Assembly (NCBI GenBank): GCA_030590715.1
Contig: JAUVCU010000128.1
Location: 1-5,667 of the forward strand
Direction of reading: 5' to 3'
From: Lentisphaeria bacterium
GTDB taxonomy: Bacteria; Verrucomicrobiota; Lentisphaeria; Victivallales; JAUVCU01
DNA length: 5,667 bases
Positions 5,238-5,667 of this stretch are shown here, one piece after another (the stretch's first letter is position 1; every line of letters begins with the position of its first letter). Below the pieces are notes generated by a model. It saw nothing but the letters and a program-made list of their open reading frames with translations, had not been told where the DNA came from and searched no databases. The position numbers and the translations under genes were made by a program.

Positions 5238-5667
5238 ATGAATATTGATGATGCTTTATATATTGACCTAAACTTTCTTTCAGAAACCTATGAAAAAGTA
5301 ACGGGAATAAATTCAGAGACGACTATTACAAGAAATGACAACAGCGCGAATACAGAATCGTCAAACTACATAAGTGCTGACAGCAGCTTCAAACTAACGA
5401 CTCAACTTTCGATTTCGAAAAACTCGATGCTCAAATCTGTAAGCCAAAAGCTTAGCGTCTACAAGACAGTCAACAGCACGGAAAGGTGCATGAAGGCTGG
5501 CGACAAGCCGCAAAACTTCTGGATCGAGGGTACCTTGTCTATTGGAGAATGGAAAGATGACAGTAAAGGAAGCACTCCGCTGAACAGGTTTTTCGAAATA
5601 AAGAGTGAAGCGATCACGTATACACTTCTAGCTAAAAAAGAATCTTTTTGTGCAAATTTGGGAGCAC
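5238..5667 (+). CDS. Unidentified protein, 3' end cut by window edge
   Basis: An open frame runs from ATG 5238 to the window end without a stop (143 full codons). An ATG two codons earlier (5232) is in frame, but AGGA at 5228-5231 lies 6 nt before 5238 and abuts 5232, so 5238 is the likely start. The protein begins MNIDDALYIDLNFLSETYEKVTG, then a Ser/Thr/Asn-rich stretch (about 25-65), then a mixed, possibly beta-rich part with FWIEGTLSIGEW (about 94-105). There is no signal peptide or membrane segment, so it is probably cytosolic. The opening hydrophobic-Tyr-Ile-Asp pattern recalls, from memory only, DUF6414-type accessory proteins; that is a weak lead. It is divergent from the kinase operon and preceded by a dyad, so it may have its own regulator. 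Confidence 0.7.
   Translation, partial: MNIDDALYIDLNFLSETYEKVTGINSETTITRNDNSANTESSNYISADSSFKLTTQLSISKNSMLKSVSQKLSVYKTVNSTERCMKAGDKPQNFWIEGTLSIGEWKDDSKGSTPLNRFFEIKSEAITYTLLAKKESFCANLGA

Noticed and set aside
1..5667. CRISPR array, tRNA or rRNA
   Set aside because: No regularly spaced direct repeats of CRISPR type, no cloverleaf and no rRNA-like sequence were found on either strand.

Overview
The window looks like a bacterial chromosome segment of about 40% GC (judged by eye). It holds five clear protein-coding genes, one unidentified gene cut by the right edge, and the 3' part of a group II intron. No gene is diagnostic of a phylum. Queuosine genes, a group II intron and REP-like hairpin repeats suit many Gram-negative lineages (AT-rich marine Lentisphaerota or Desulfovibrio-like bacteria are guesses only). 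No replication, phage structural or transfer genes are visible.

Left third (1-1727): the window opens inside a group II intron on the + strand. An uninterrupted reverse transcriptase/maturase frame runs from the left edge to a stop at 1055. Domain V and domain VI of the ribozyme follow, and the intron ends near 1175. The next 550 bases have no convincing gene. They contain two copies of a REP-like hairpin repeat 45 bp apart, a nested pair of inverted repeats that could be a structured RNA, and three hairpins. Two of those hairpins are good minus-strand rho-independent terminators for the gene to the right.

Middle (1728-2861, minus strand): queC and queD form a tight two-gene operon (3-nt gap, queD ribosome site inside the end of queC) for 7-deazaguanine (preQ0/queuosine) synthesis. 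QueD makes carboxytetrahydropterin, the radical-SAM enzyme QueE (not in this window) would convert it to 7-carboxy-7-deazaguanine, and QueC converts that to preQ0. A 52-codon frame overlaps the start of queC and is of uncertain status.

Right-centre (3063-4952, minus strand): a predicted small-molecule kinase of the aminoglycoside phosphotransferase/choline kinase/EcKinase fold lies 9 nt upstream of an inositol-monophosphatase-superfamily phosphatase. This tight kinase-phosphatase pair is the most suggestive functional unit in the window; its substrate cannot be read from sequence. No terminator is evident between it and queC, so read-through into queCD is possible.

Right edge (4953-5667): a 285-nt divergent intergenic region carries a 27-bp imperfect dyad and a weak candidate promoter. 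These precede a + strand gene that starts at 5238 and runs off the window after 143 complete codons. I do not recognise that protein.
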